Below, piece by piece: positions 43,820 through 52,913 of a DNA stretch of 64,000 nt. Source of the stretch: Pseudomonas shahriarae (GTDB lineage: Bacteria; Pseudomonadota; Gammaproteobacteria; Pseudomonadales; Pseudomonadaceae); the NCBI RefSeq assembly GCF_014268455.2, contig NZ_CP077085.1, positions 2,232,001 to 2,296,000 on the forward strand, read 5' to 3'. Below the pieces are notes generated by a model, which saw only the letters and a list, made by a program, of their open reading frames with translations, was not told where the DNA came from and searched no databases. Within the stretch, counting starts at the first letter, position 1; each line of letters starts with the position of its first letter. Both the position numbers and the translations under genes were made by a program.

Positions 43820-44362
43820 CTACACGGGCAAAATCAACGGCAGCAAACGCGCGGTATTGCGCGCATCTTCCAGTGCCCGGTGTTGCTGGCCGTTGAACTG
43901 CATGCCCGCCAGTTGCAAGGCGCCATTGAGCCCCAACGGCTTGTCCAGGCGTCGGGCCTTGGCGAAGCGTTGCTTGAGGTTCACATGGGGTGTCTGGCTT
44001 AGCGCGCTGGCCAAGCCATGGCGCTGCCACTCCAACTCCAGTTGCTGGCGATCATAGTCGCCCCAGCTGGCCCAGCCTTCCAGGCGCGGATGATGCTGGC
44101 CCAGCCAGCGTTCGAACAGCGGCCAGACCTCGGTCAAGGGCGCTGCGCTGTCGATACTGGCCTGGCTGATGTGCGTCAGCTGGCGGCAGAACGGCGTCAA
44201 CAACGGGCGGCGCAAGGGCCGCACGAAGCGCTGGAAATGGTCCAGCTCGCGGCCCTGACGGTTGACCAGGCTCACGCCGATTTCGATGATTTCCATCTCC
44301 GACACGGGCCAGCCGCCGTCATCCGTTGTGGCTTCAAGATCAATAATCAGCCAATGAGGCAT
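43820..44362 (-). CDS. DEDD-type 3'-5' exonuclease (ERI1/KapD-like)
   Basis: 180-residue exonuclease-fold protein. DEDDh motifs: IIDLEATTDD (D, E), the WGDYDRQQLE segment (third Asp) and HRALEDARNTARL (His and final Asp). The spacing resembles the ERI-1/KapD group acting on RNA rather than DNA polymerase proofreading subunits. Downstream of the atu block, on the same strand, but about 70 bases away and functionally unrelated. Confidence 0.83.
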   Translation of the reverse strand: MPHWLIIDLEATTDDGGWPVSEMEIIEIGVSLVNRQGRELDHFQRFVRPLRRPLLTPFCRQLTHISQASIDSAAPLTEVWPLFERWLGQHHPRLEGWASWGDYDRQQLELEWQRHGLASALSQTPHVNLKQRFAKARRLDKPLGLNGALQLAGMQFNGQQHRALEDARNTARLLPLILPV

Positions 44363-44432
44363 CGCAGGTTCCCGTACTCATCCCTTTCTGATGGGGATAG
44401 AGCGTAGCCAAGCCTGGTAGTTCCGCCCAGGG

Positions 44433-46367
44433 CTACTCGATCTGCAGCAATACCTGGCGATTGCGCACTTGATCACCGGCGCTGACGTGAATGGCCTTGA
44501 CCACCCCGTCGATGCCCGCTTTGAGCGGATGCTCCATTTTCATCGCTTCGAGCACCAGCAGCAGTTGGCCCTTGCTCACCACATCCCCTTCGCGCACCTG
44601 CAGCAGGGTAATGGCACCGTCCATCGGCGCCTTGACCGTGCCGCTGCTGACGGGCGCTTCACGACTGGCCACGGTTTGCGTCTGGTTGCTCACGCACAGG
44701 CTGGTGCCGGCATTCAACAGCCAGAGCTGGGAGCCTTGCAGGTGATAGGCAATCCGCCGCCGAATGCCGTTGATGACCAGGCTGGCCCAGCGTCCGTCGC
44801 TGTCGAGGAGGTGGATGTCGATGTTGCCGACTTGCAGATGATCCTCCGCCAGTAAGCGGGCGCTGACCTCATGGCGGTGCTCATCGACGCCCAGGCGGTA
44901 GGTCCAGGGCACGCTGGCATTGTTGCGCCAGCCTGCCAGGGCCGGGCCATGCACTGCCGCGCTGTGCCGATAAAACAGGGCGGCGGCCAGAGCCAGGTCT
45001 TCTTCGCTGACGGCAGGGCGGGCAATGTCACTGAAGTGTTCGGCAATAAATCCGGTGCTGAAATCCGCCGCGACAAATTGCGCATGCCCCAGCAGGTCCA
45101 CCAGTAACCGCTGATTGCTGGGGATCCCCAGGAGCACGCAGTCCTGCACCGCCCGCAGCAGCTTGCGCCGGGCCTCTTCGCGGGTAGCGCCATGGGCGAT
45201 GATCTTGCCCAGCATCGGATCATAGAACGGGCTGATGCGCTGCGGGGCTTGCAATCCATGATCGACCCGCACCCCGGCTGCCGGCTCCCAGCGCAACACC
45301 TCGCCAGTTTGTGGCAAGAAACCCTGGGCCGGGTCTTCGGCGTATAGGCGCACTTCCATGGCATGCCCGCTCAGCGTCACCTGGTCCTGGCGCAAGGGCA
45401 GGGGCTGGCCGGCGGCGATTTGCAGTTGCCAGTCCACCAGGTCCAGGCCGGTGATCAGTTCGGTGACGGGGTGCTCCACTTGCAGGCGGGTGTTCATTTC
45501 CAGGAAATAGAACCGCCCGCTCCGGTCCAGCAGGAACTCCACAGTGCCCGCGCCGACATACGCCACTGCGCGTCCGGCCTTGAGCGCCGCTTCGCCCATG
45601 GCCTGGCGCAGTTCGGTAGTCATGACCGGGCAGGGTGCTTCTTCGATGACCTTCTGATGGCGGCGCTGGACCGAGCAATCACGTTCGCCCAGGTAGATCA
45701 GGTTGCCGTGGGCATCGCCGAACAGCTGGATTTCCACATGGCGCGGTTCGATCAGCGCCTGCTCCAGAATCAGTTCGTCGCTGCCAAAGGCATTCAGGGC
45801 CTCGGAGCGTGCGGTGTGCAGTTGTTCGAGCAACTGCGCCGGCGCGTGCACCAGGCGCATGCCGCGTCCGCCGCCGCCGGCACTGGCCTTGATCATCAGC
45901 GGGTAGCCGATGCGCTCGGCTTCGCTCTGCAGGGTGGTGTCGTCCTGCGCGCTGCCTTGGTAGCCGGCAATGCACGGCACCCCGGCGTCGAGCATGGCGA
46001 TTTTTGACAGGCGCTTGCTGCCCATCAACTCGATGGCGTCGGCGCTGGGGCCGATAAATACCAGGCCGGCGGCAATGCAGGCCTTGGCGAACTCGGGGTT
46101 CTCCGAGAGAAAGCCGTAGCCGGGGTGGATCGCATCGGCGCCGGTCAGGCGTGCGGCATTGAGGATCGCCGGGATGTTCAGGTAAGACTGCTGCACCGGG
46201 GCGGGGCCGATATCCACCGCTTCGTCGGCCATTTGTACGTGCAGGGCGTTGGCGTCGGCTGCGCTATAGATCGCCACGGTGCGGTAGCCCAGGGCCTGGG
46301 CGGTGCGCTGGATTCGGCAGGCGATTTCGCCGCGGTTGGCGATCAGTATTTTATTGAAACTGGGCAT
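44433..46367 (-). CDS. atuF: Geranyl-CoA carboxylase biotin-carrying subunit AtuF
   Basis: 644-residue acyl-CoA carboxylase alpha subunit: biotin carboxylase domain (KILIANRGEIACRI, the SAGGGGRGMR ATP loop, EMNTRLQVEHPVTE) and a C-terminal biotinyl domain with Lys610 in LEAMKMEH. With AtuC it carboxylates geranyl-CoA to isohexenylglutaconyl-CoA. Assignment to AtuF rather than LiuD comes from the surrounding atuA-E genes. The ATG at 46367 is family-like. It is separated from atuE by a REP pair, unlike the tightly packed rest of the cluster. Confidence 0.88.
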   Translation of the reverse strand: MPSFNKILIANRGEIACRIQRTAQALGYRTVAIYSAADANALHVQMADEAVDIGPAPVQQSYLNIPAILNAARLTGADAIHPGYGFLSENPEFAKACIAAGLVFIGPSADAIELMGSKRLSKIAMLDAGVPCIAGYQGSAQDDTTLQSEAERIGYPLMIKASAGGGGRGMRLVHAPAQLLEQLHTARSEALNAFGSDELILEQALIEPRHVEIQLFGDAHGNLIYLGERDCSVQRRHQKVIEEAPCPVMTTELRQAMGEAALKAGRAVAYVGAGTVEFLLDRSGRFYFLEMNTRLQVEHPVTELITGLDLVDWQLQIAAGQPLPLRQDQVTLSGHAMEVRLYAEDPAQGFLPQTGEVLRWEPAAGVRVDHGLQAPQRISPFYDPMLGKIIAHGATREEARRKLLRAVQDCVLLGIPSNQRLLVDLLGHAQFVAADFSTGFIAEHFSDIARPAVSEEDLALAAALFYRHSAAVHGPALAGWRNNASVPWTYRLGVDEHRHEVSARLLAEDHLQVGNIDIHLLDSDGRWASLVINGIRRRIAYHLQGSQLWLLNAGTSLCVSNQTQTVASREAPVSSGTVKAPMDGAITLLQVREGDVVSKGQLLLVLEAMKMEHPLKAGIDGVVKAIHVSAGDQVRNRQVLLQIE

Positions 46368-46415
46368 TTTGGGTCCCTGTTTGATTGGTTTCGCAGGCGC
46401 GGGCTTGTGTGGGCG

Positions 46416-46488
46416 CTGGCTTGCCTGCGATTGCATCACCTCGGTATCCCTGACAGATCCAGGTGCCCGCATCGCAGGCAAGCCAGCT
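46416..46488. repeat. REP pair between atuE and atuF
   Basis: GCTGGCTTGCCTGCGAT (46416-46432) and its exact complement (46472-46488) form a perfect 17-bp inverted repeat inside the atu operon. Such an element can protect upstream mRNA and lower expression of the distal gene. Confidence 0.88.
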
Positions 46489-46515
46489 CCTACAGGGGAT
46501 GTGGCGTTTTCAAGA

Positions 46516-47298
46516 TCAACTCACCCACCTGGCCTTGCGCTTCTCGACAAACGCCCGCGTCCCCTCAATGCCTTCTTCCCCGGTCACCGCCTCGGCAAAC
46601 CAATCGGCAGCCTGATCCAGCAGCAGCTCCAGCGGCTGATCCAGGCTCTGGAGCAACAACGCCTTGGTTCGCGCATTGGCGCGCGGTGCACAGCGCAATA
46701 CCTGCCCCAACACCTCATCCAGGCGCTGCGCCAATCCTTGGGGGGCATGCTCGACAAAATGCACCACCCCCAGGCGCTGCGCCTCGACCCCGTCAAACCG
46801 CGCCGCAGTCAGCGCCAGGCGCCGGGCGTGGGTCAGGCCGATGCGCCGCACCACAAACGGTGCGATCTGCGCCGGCAGCACGCCGAGGCTGGTTTCCGGC
46901 AAGCCGAACTGTGCCTGGTGGTCGGCAATGGCGATGTCGCTGACACACGCCAGGCCAAAACCGCCGCCCAGCACCGCGCCCTGCAACACCACAATCACCA
47001 CCTGGGGCAGGGCTTCGACTTCTTGCAACAGCGCGCCAAACACCCGGTTCAAATCACGCAAGCCTTCGCGGCTGCCCGCGCGGCTCATGTCCTTAACATC
47101 GGCGCCCGCACAGAAGTGCCCGCCAGCGCCACTGATCACCAATGCCCGCACCTGCTCGTCACGGGCGACATCCGTCAGCACGGCGCGCAGTTCGCTGACC
47201 ATCTGCACGCTCATGGCATTGCGGTTCTGCGGGCGGTTGAGGGTGATGTGCAGCACGCCGTTGTGCGGCTCCAGCAGCAGGGTTTCACAGGCGTTCAC
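46516..47298 (-). CDS. atuE: Isohexenylglutaconyl-CoA hydratase AtuE
   Basis: 260-residue crotonase-family enzyme hydrating the AtuC/F product to 3-hydroxy-3-isohexenylglutaryl-CoA. Oxyanion-hole segments HFCAGADVKDM and LQGAVLGGGFGLACVSDI, and LPETSLGVLPAQIAPFV following, are typical. The start overlaps the stop of atuD by four bases. Substrate assignment rests on operon context; the sequence alone would also fit a methylglutaconyl-CoA hydratase. Confidence 0.87.
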   Translation of the reverse strand: MNACETLLLEPHNGVLHITLNRPQNRNAMSVQMVSELRAVLTDVARDEQVRALVISGAGGHFCAGADVKDMSRAGSREGLRDLNRVFGALLQEVEALPQVVIVVLQGAVLGGGFGLACVSDIAIADHQAQFGLPETSLGVLPAQIAPFVVRRIGLTHARRLALTAARFDGVEAQRLGVVHFVEHAPQGLAQRLDEVLGQVLRCAPRANARTKALLLQSLDQPLELLLDQAADWFAEAVTGEEGIEGTRAFVEKRKARWVS

Positions 47299-48452
47299 GA
47301 TTTTTTCCCCGGCAGCGTACCCATCAGTTTGCAGATGATCCCCAGCATGATCTCGTCGGCGCCGCCGCCAATCGACACCAGGCGCACGTCACGATAGGCG
47401 CGGGCCACCGGGTTGTCCCACATAAAGCCCATGCCGCCCCAGTACTGCAGGCAGCTGTCGCTGACTTCGCGGCCCAGGCGCCCGGCCTTGAGCTTGGCCA
47501 TTGAGGCCAGCCGCGTCACGTCCTGGCCCTTGAGGTATTGCTCGGTGGCCTGGTAGACCAGGGCGCGTAGGCATTCGATCTCGGTGGACAGCTCGGCCAG
47601 GCGAAAGTGGATCACCTGGTTGTCGATCAGGGCCTTGCCGAAGGTCTGGCGCTCCTTGCAGTAGGCGATGGTGCTGTCGACGCAGGCCTCCAGGCCCTTG
47701 ATCATATTGGCCGCACCAAATAACCGTTCTTCCTGGAACTGCAGCATCTGCATCATGAAGCCCGCGCCTTCATGGCCGATGCGGTTGCGCTGGGGCACGC
47801 GCACATCATCGAAAAACACCTGGGCGGTTTCCGAGCTATGCATGCCGAGCTTTTCCAGGGGCGGGCTGACGCTGATCCCGGGGGTGTTCATCGGCACCAT
47901 GATCAGTGACTTGTTGATATGCGGCTTGCCGTCCGAGGTGTTGGCCAGCAGGCAGATAAAGTCGGCGCTGGGGGAGTTGGTGATCCACATCTTGCTGCCG
48001 TTGATCACGTAGTCGTCGCCGTCCTTGCGGGCGTGGGTTTTCAAGCCGGCCACGTCGGAGCCAGCGCCGGTCTCCGAGACGCCGATGCAGCCCACCTGTT
48101 CGCCGCTGATGGCCGGGCGCAGGAATTCGTCGCGCAGTTCATCGGAGCCAAAACGTGCGAGGGCCGGGGTGCACATATCAGTCTGCACGCCGATGGACAT
48201 CGGGATGCCGCCACAGAGGATGGTGCCGAACTCTTCGGCGGCGACAATCGAGTAGCTGTAGTCCAGGCCCATGCCGCCGAACTTCTCCGGCTTGGAAATA
48301 CCCAGCAGACCGAGATCGCCGGCCTTGCGGAAAATCTCGTGGATGGGAAAGCGCCCGGCTTTTTCCCATTCGTCGACGTGGGGGTTGATCTCGCGCTCGA
48401 CAAAACCCCGTACGGTACGGCGCAGCTCTTCGTGTTCCTGGGTGAAGATCAT
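47295..48452 (-). CDS. atuD: Citronellyl-CoA dehydrogenase AtuD (acyl-CoA dehydrogenase family)
   Basis: 385-residue FAD-dependent acyl-CoA dehydrogenase; in P. aeruginosa AtuD oxidises citronellyl-CoA to geranyl-CoA. Signature blocks: GCIGVSETGAGSDVAGLKT, WITNSPSADFICLLANT, KLGMHSSETAQVFFDDVRVP and QYWGGMGFMWDNPVARAYRD. Overlaps atuE by four bases and follows atuC after 20 bases. Specificity for branched acyl chains is family knowledge, not visible here. Confidence 0.9.
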   Translation of the reverse strand: MIFTQEHEELRRTVRGFVEREINPHVDEWEKAGRFPIHEIFRKAGDLGLLGISKPEKFGGMGLDYSYSIVAAEEFGTILCGGIPMSIGVQTDMCTPALARFGSDELRDEFLRPAISGEQVGCIGVSETGAGSDVAGLKTHARKDGDDYVINGSKMWITNSPSADFICLLANTSDGKPHINKSLIMVPMNTPGISVSPPLEKLGMHSSETAQVFFDDVRVPQRNRIGHEGAGFMMQMLQFQEERLFGAANMIKGLEACVDSTIAYCKERQTFGKALIDNQVIHFRLAELSTEIECLRALVYQATEQYLKGQDVTRLASMAKLKAGRLGREVSDSCLQYWGGMGFMWDNPVARAYRDVRLVSIGGGADEIMLGIICKLMGTLPGKKS

Positions 48453-48472
48453 TTTTATTGTTCTCCTGATCG

Positions 48473-50089
48473 TTAAAAGCGCGCGGCGCCAAAGCTGTTG
48501 GGTTGCAATTGGCGCACCTGGGCTTGCTGGCAGATATCCAACAGGTAGCCCAGCAGCGTGCGGGTGTCCCGCGGGTCAATCAGCCCGTCGTCCCACAGGT
48601 TGGCGCTGCCATACAGGGCCGTGGACTGGCTATCGAGTTTCTGCGCGGTGACGTGTTCGAGCATGTCGAGCACCTTGGGGTCGGGCACCAGGCCGTCTTT
48701 CAACTGCTTGGCCTCGGTGACAATGCGCAGCACCTTGCCGGCCTGGGCGCCGCCCATCACGGCGGTGCGGCTGTTGGGCCAGGCGAAGATAAAGCGTGGG
48801 TCCAGGCCACGGCCGCACATCGCATAGTTGCCGGCGCCGTAGGAACCGCCGACCACCACCGTGAGCTTGGGCACGCGGGCATTGGCCACCGCCTGGATCA
48901 TCTTCGCGCCGTGCTTGATCACGCCTTGTTGCTCGGATTCGGTGCCCACCATAAAGCCGGTGGTGTTGTGGAAAAACAGCAGCGGTGTCTGGCTCTGGTC
49001 GCACAGCTGGATAAATTGCGCGGCCTTGCTCGCGCCCTTGGGCGTGATCGGGCCGTTGTTGCCGATAAACCCGCAGGCCCGGCCCTGGATGTGCAGGTGG
49101 CCGCAGACGGTGTGGGGATCGAACTCGCCCTTGAACTCCAGGAAGTTGGAGCCATCGGCGATACGCGCGATGATTTCCCGTACGTCATAGGGCTTTTTCG
49201 GGTCCGAGGGGATCAGGCCCAGCAGCTCTTCAATCGGATACAGCGGCTCTGTATAGGTCCGCGCCGGCTGGGGTGGCAGCCGGTCGTCCCAGGGCAGCAG
49301 GCTGACAATCTCGCGCACGATGCGCACGCCGTCGGTGTCATTTTCCGCCAGGTATTCGGCGGTGCCGGCGGTTTGCGCATGCATCTGGGCGCCGCCCAGT
49401 TCCTCGTCCGTCGCCACTTCGCCGGTGGCGGCCTTGAGCAGCGGCGGGCCGGCCAGGAACAGCTTGGCCTTGCCGCGCACCACCACCACGTAATCCGAAA
49501 GCCCCGGCTGATAGGCACCGCCGGCGGTGGCCGAGCCGTGCACCACGGTGATCTGCGGCAGGCCCATGGCTGACATCCGCGCCTGGTTGGCGAAGCTGCG
49601 CGCGCCTTCGACGAAAATCTCCGCCGCGTAATTAAGATTGGCGCCGCCGCTTTCGGCCAGGGTCACCACCGGCAATTTGTTCTCCATGGCGATCTGTTGC
49701 AGGCGCAGGGATTTTTTCAAGCCGCTGGGGGAAATCGTCCCGCCCTTGATTGCGCTGTTGTTGGCCACCACCAGCAGGCGCACGCCGCTGACATAGCCGA
49801 TACCGGCAATCAGCCCGCCGCCGGCCGCGCTGCCATCCTTGTCGTCGTGCAGCTTGTAACCGGCCAGGCTTGCCAGTTCGAGGAAGGGCGCACCGGGGTC
49901 GAGCAACAGGTTGAGGCGCTCACGGGGCAGCAGTTGGCCGCGTTTGTCGAACTTGCCCTTGGCCTCGGCGGCCTTGTCCAACAGGTTCTGTTCCAGTTGG
50001 CGCAGATGATGGATGGCGGTGAGCATGGCCTCGCGGTTCTGTGCGAACTGCGGGTTGTGGGTGTCGAGTAGGGAGTCGATGACCGGCAT
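48473..50089 (-). CDS. atuC: Geranyl-CoA carboxylase carboxyltransferase subunit AtuC
   Basis: 538-residue carboxyltransferase (beta) subunit. Typical regions: FLELASLAGYKLHDDKDG, VTLAESGGANLNYAAEIFVE, the AGGAYQPGLSDYVVVVRGKA segment and GGSYGAGNYAMCGRGLDPRF near the C-terminus. It pairs with AtuF (alpha). Closely related LiuB acts on methylcrotonyl-CoA; neighbouring atuA, atuB and atuD decide for AtuC. Three bases separate it from atuB. Confidence 0.9.
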   Translation of the reverse strand: MPVIDSLLDTHNPQFAQNREAMLTAIHHLRQLEQNLLDKAAEAKGKFDKRGQLLPRERLNLLLDPGAPFLELASLAGYKLHDDKDGSAAGGGLIAGIGYVSGVRLLVVANNSAIKGGTISPSGLKKSLRLQQIAMENKLPVVTLAESGGANLNYAAEIFVEGARSFANQARMSAMGLPQITVVHGSATAGGAYQPGLSDYVVVVRGKAKLFLAGPPLLKAATGEVATDEELGGAQMHAQTAGTAEYLAENDTDGVRIVREIVSLLPWDDRLPPQPARTYTEPLYPIEELLGLIPSDPKKPYDVREIIARIADGSNFLEFKGEFDPHTVCGHLHIQGRACGFIGNNGPITPKGASKAAQFIQLCDQSQTPLLFFHNTTGFMVGTESEQQGVIKHGAKMIQAVANARVPKLTVVVGGSYGAGNYAMCGRGLDPRFIFAWPNSRTAVMGGAQAGKVLRIVTEAKQLKDGLVPDPKVLDMLEHVTAQKLDSQSTALYGSANLWDDGLIDPRDTRTLLGYLLDICQQAQVRQLQPNSFGAARF

Positions 50090-50092
50090 GGT

Positions 50093-50965
50093 TTATTGGC
50101 CCTCCTTGAGCACATCCGGCAGGTAGGCGCGGTGAAAACCATTGAACGACGGGCTCGGCGGCTGCGCCTTGTGCAGCGGCCAGGCGCGGCTGCCCAGGCT
50201 GGCGGCGCCGTCGATGCGCAAGGTGCTGCCGCTGACGAATGCGGCGGCGGGGCTGAGCAGGAACACAATCGCCGCACTGACTTCCGATTCGGTGCCGATA
50301 CGCTTGAGGGGCACGTGCTCGCGCAGGGTCGGGATCACCGCCTTGAACGCGCCTTCGTAGGTGTCCATGCCACTGGAGGCGATCCAGCCCGGCGCCACTG
50401 CGTTGACCCGCACCCCGGCGTAACCCCATTCGAACGCGGCGGTCTTGGTGAAGTTGTCCATCCCCGCGCGCGCCGCGCCCGAGTGGCCCATGCCGGGCAT
50501 GCCGCCCCACATGTCGGCCAGCATGTTGACGATGGCACCGCCGTGCTTGCTCATTGACTGATTGAACACTTCCCGCGCCATCAGGAAACCGCCCACCAGG
50601 TTGGTACGCATTACGGTTTCAAAGCCTTTTTGATTGATCGACGCCAGGGGCGAGGGGTATTGGCCGCCGGCATTGTTCACCAGACCCTGGATCGGCCCGT
50701 GTGCCTCGATGATCTGGCTGACCAGCGCCTTCACCGCTTCTTCATCGCGGATATCACAGGCGTGCCAGCTGGCGTGGCCGCCGTCTTGGGTAATTTCCTG
50801 GGTGACCCGTTGCAGCTTTTCCGGCTTGCGCCCCACCAGCACCACATGGGCGCCGAGTGCCGCCAGTTCATGGGCGGTGCAACGGCCAATGCCGCTGCCG
50901 CCACCGGTGACGATAAGGGTCTGCCCCTGGAACAGGTCGGCTTTGAAGATCGAGTCGAAGGCCAC
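50093..50965 (-). CDS. atuB: Short-chain dehydrogenase AtuB
   Basis: 290-residue SDR: Rossmann loop TGGGSGIGRCTAHEL at residue 20, NNAGGQYPSP, and a catalytic region with the SDR Lys displaced into HSGAARAGMDNFTKT. The usual Tyr of YxxxK is not obvious (HSGAARAG), a feature of the 2,4-dienoyl-CoA-reductase-like branch. AtuB is proposed to oxidise citronellol or geraniol or a later intermediate; its exact role is uncertain. Twelve bases after atuA. Confidence 0.85.
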   Translation of the reverse strand: MAFDSIFKADLFQGQTLIVTGGGSGIGRCTAHELAALGAHVVLVGRKPEKLQRVTQEITQDGGHASWHACDIRDEEAVKALVSQIIEAHGPIQGLVNNAGGQYPSPLASINQKGFETVMRTNLVGGFLMAREVFNQSMSKHGGAIVNMLADMWGGMPGMGHSGAARAGMDNFTKTAAFEWGYAGVRVNAVAPGWIASSGMDTYEGAFKAVIPTLREHVPLKRIGTESEVSAAIVFLLSPAAAFVSGSTLRIDGAASLGSRAWPLHKAQPPSPSFNGFHRAYLPDVLKEGQ

Positions 50966-50977
50966 GGCGAGAGTCCC

Positions 50978-52756
50978 TTAGGTGAGTTGATCGGCGATGT
51001 GGCGGGGCACGGCAATCGGGATTTCCAGCAGTTGCTGGGCGAAAGCCTTGCCTTGTGGGTCGATGCGCAGGCTGGCGATACCGCCGCCGCCCAGGGCATT
51101 TTCGAGGAGGAAGTTGAGGCTGTGGCTGCCCGGCAGGTACCAGCGCTCGACGCGCCCGTGCAGTGGGTCGAGTACATGGCTCATCCAGTCGACGATCACC
51201 TCTGGGGTCAGTGCCTCGGCAATCCATGGCAGGTATTCGGGCCGGCGCGCGATTACGCCAATATTGCTGTGATTACCCTTGTCCCCGGAGCGCGCCACGG
51301 CCAGCTTGACCAGGGGCACGCTGGCCTCGGCGCGGCCTTCGGGTTTGGGCGGGTCGAGGGGCGCGTGGGGCGTGCTCAGGGCGGCCGTGGCAGGCAGTTC
51401 GCAAGGGTGGGATTGCCCCTGGACGTCGACGCTCAGGCGGCACGCGCTTTTGTCGATCAGGAACGAAAACAGGCGGATCAGTGGATACACCGTGGGCCTG
51501 CCGCCGACAATGCCGGTCAGGCCCGGCGTCATGCCGGTGGCCGCCTGGGCGATTTCCCGGGCGAACAGCACCAGGGCCTGTTTGCTTGGGTGACGCACCG
51601 CCAGCTTGAGCACCACTTCGCGACAATCCTGGCGCCGGGCATGGGCGCCGTAGGTGGCCTCACTGCCGAGCAACTCGATGCTGACCTCGGTATAGGGTGC
51701 CCAGCCGCGCTGGCTGAACAACTGCGAGGTCTTGTTGATGATCGCCTGGCCGACCCGTTCGGCCTTGGCCACCGCGTCGATGCCGGCCAGCAGGCAACTG
51801 GCGGTACAGCGGAAACCGTCGGGGTAGGTGGCACTGACTTTGTACTGGTCGGTGGGTGCCAGCCCTTTGGCACCGCGCAGACGCACGCGGTTTTCGCCTT
51901 GTTGCTCCAGCGTGACCTGGCTGAAGTCGCAGATCACATCCGGCAGCAGGTAGGCGCGTGGGTCGCCGATCTCATACAGCAGTTGTTCGGCGACGCTCAG
52001 TTCGCTGATCAGGCCGCCTGTGCCCGGCACTTTGCTGACGGTGAACTGGCCGTCGGCACTGACCTCGACAATCGGGAAACCGATGTGCTCGTAGTCCGGC
52101 ACCTCGCGCCAATCGGTGAAGTTGCCGCCGGTGCACTGCGCGCCACATTCGATGATATGCCCGGCCAGTGCAGCCTGGGCCAGGTGGTCGTAGTCCTGCC
52201 ACGCCCAGTTGAATTCATGCACCAGGGCCGCGCTGACCACTGCGCTGTCCACCACGCGCCCGGTGATGACGATATCGGCGCCCAGTTGCAGGGCCTGGAC
52301 GATACCCGGCGCGCCGAGGTAGGCATTGGTCGACACGCACATCGCCGGCAAAGGCGCGCCGCTGAACATATCGCTGATGCCCTGCAGTTGCTTGAACTGC
52401 GGTTGCAGGTCATCGCCCAGCACTACGGCGATTTTCAGCGGCACCCCGGCCTGGTCGCAGACGGCCTGCAAGGCGGCGGCGCAGGCCTGGGGGTGGATGC
52501 CGCCGGCGTTGCTGATCACCCGGATGCCCTGGCGCTGGATATCACCGAGCAACGGCGCCAGGACTTCGACGAAATCCGGGGCGTAGCCGGCCTGGGGGTC
52601 TTTCATGCGCGCCCCGGCGAGGATCGACAGGGTGACTTCGGCCAGGTAGTCGAACACCAGGTAGTCCAGCGCGCCGCCTTGCACCAACTGCGCGGCGGCG
52701 GTGCAGGTGTCGCCCCAGAATGCACTGGCGCAGCCGATACGAACGGTCTTGTTCAT
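50978..52756 (-). CDS. atuA: AtuA, DUF1446 protein of acyclic terpene utilisation
   Basis: 592-residue DUF1446 (AtuA-type) protein, first gene of the operon. N-terminal part [20 protein letters not shown] and the [11 protein letters not shown] segment are characteristic; a C-terminal ferredoxin-like part has [19 protein letters not shown]. Required for growth on citronellol in P. aeruginosa but without an assigned reaction. ATG 52756 is preceded by GAAGGA. Transcription starts from the operator-containing intergenic region shared with atuR. Confidence 0.9.
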   Translation of the reverse strand: MNKTVRIGCASAFWGDTCTAAAQLVQGGALDYLVFDYLAEVTLSILAGARMKDPQAGYAPDFVEVLAPLLGDIQRQGIRVISNAGGIHPQACAAALQAVCDQAGVPLKIAVVLGDDLQPQFKQLQGISDMFSGAPLPAMCVSTNAYLGAPGIVQALQLGADIVITGRVVDSAVVSAALVHEFNWAWQDYDHLAQAALAGHIIECGAQCTGGNFTDWREVPDYEHIGFPIVEVSADGQFTVSKVPGTGGLISELSVAEQLLYEIGDPRAYLLPDVICDFSQVTLEQQGENRVRLRGAKGLAPTDQYKVSATYPDGFRCTASCLLAGIDAVAKAERVGQAIINKTSQLFSQRGWAPYTEVSIELLGSEATYGAHARRQDCREVVLKLAVRHPSKQALVLFAREIAQAATGMTPGLTGIVGGRPTVYPLIRLFSFLIDKSACRLSVDVQGQSHPCELPATAALSTPHAPLDPPKPEGRAEASVPLVKLAVARSGDKGNHSNIGVIARRPEYLPWIAEALTPEVIVDWMSHVLDPLHGRVERWYLPGSHSLNFLLENALGGGGIASLRIDPQGKAFAQQLLEIPIAVPRHIADQLT

Positions 52757-52794
52757 GGGACGTCCTTCTCTGCAAAATCGCTGGGTCGAGACTA

Positions 52795-52853
52795 CCAAGC
52801 AAGCGCTTGGTTTGTAAACTGCGTACACAACTTGTGCCCAAGCGCTTGCTTGG
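52795..52853. promoter_or_regulatory. AtuR operator pair between atuA and atuR
   Basis: CCAAGCAAGCGCTTGG (52795-52810) and CCAAGCGCTTGCTTGG (52838-52853) are exact complements of each other, each near-palindromic itself, with centres 43 bases apart. AtuR of P. aeruginosa is reported to bind two inverted repeats in this intergenic region. Placement and doubling fit here. The operators lie between the two start codons. Confidence 0.85.
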
Positions 52854-52913
52854 GTGGCTGCCACGGCCTAAATTGCCGGCCATGACGCAATCAAAGTAGT
52901 TGAGGAGAGCAGC

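Noticed and set aside
44433..50089. Reading the carboxylase genes as the leucine/isovalerate (liu) cluster
   Set aside because: DUF1446 atuA, the SDR atuB, divergent TetR gene with twin operators, and absence of liuA, liuE and a MerR-type liuR point to atu instead.
50630..52885. 751-codon plus-strand frame opposite atuA and atuB
   Set aside because: Antisense shadow; the minus-strand genes show complete family motifs and operon spacing.
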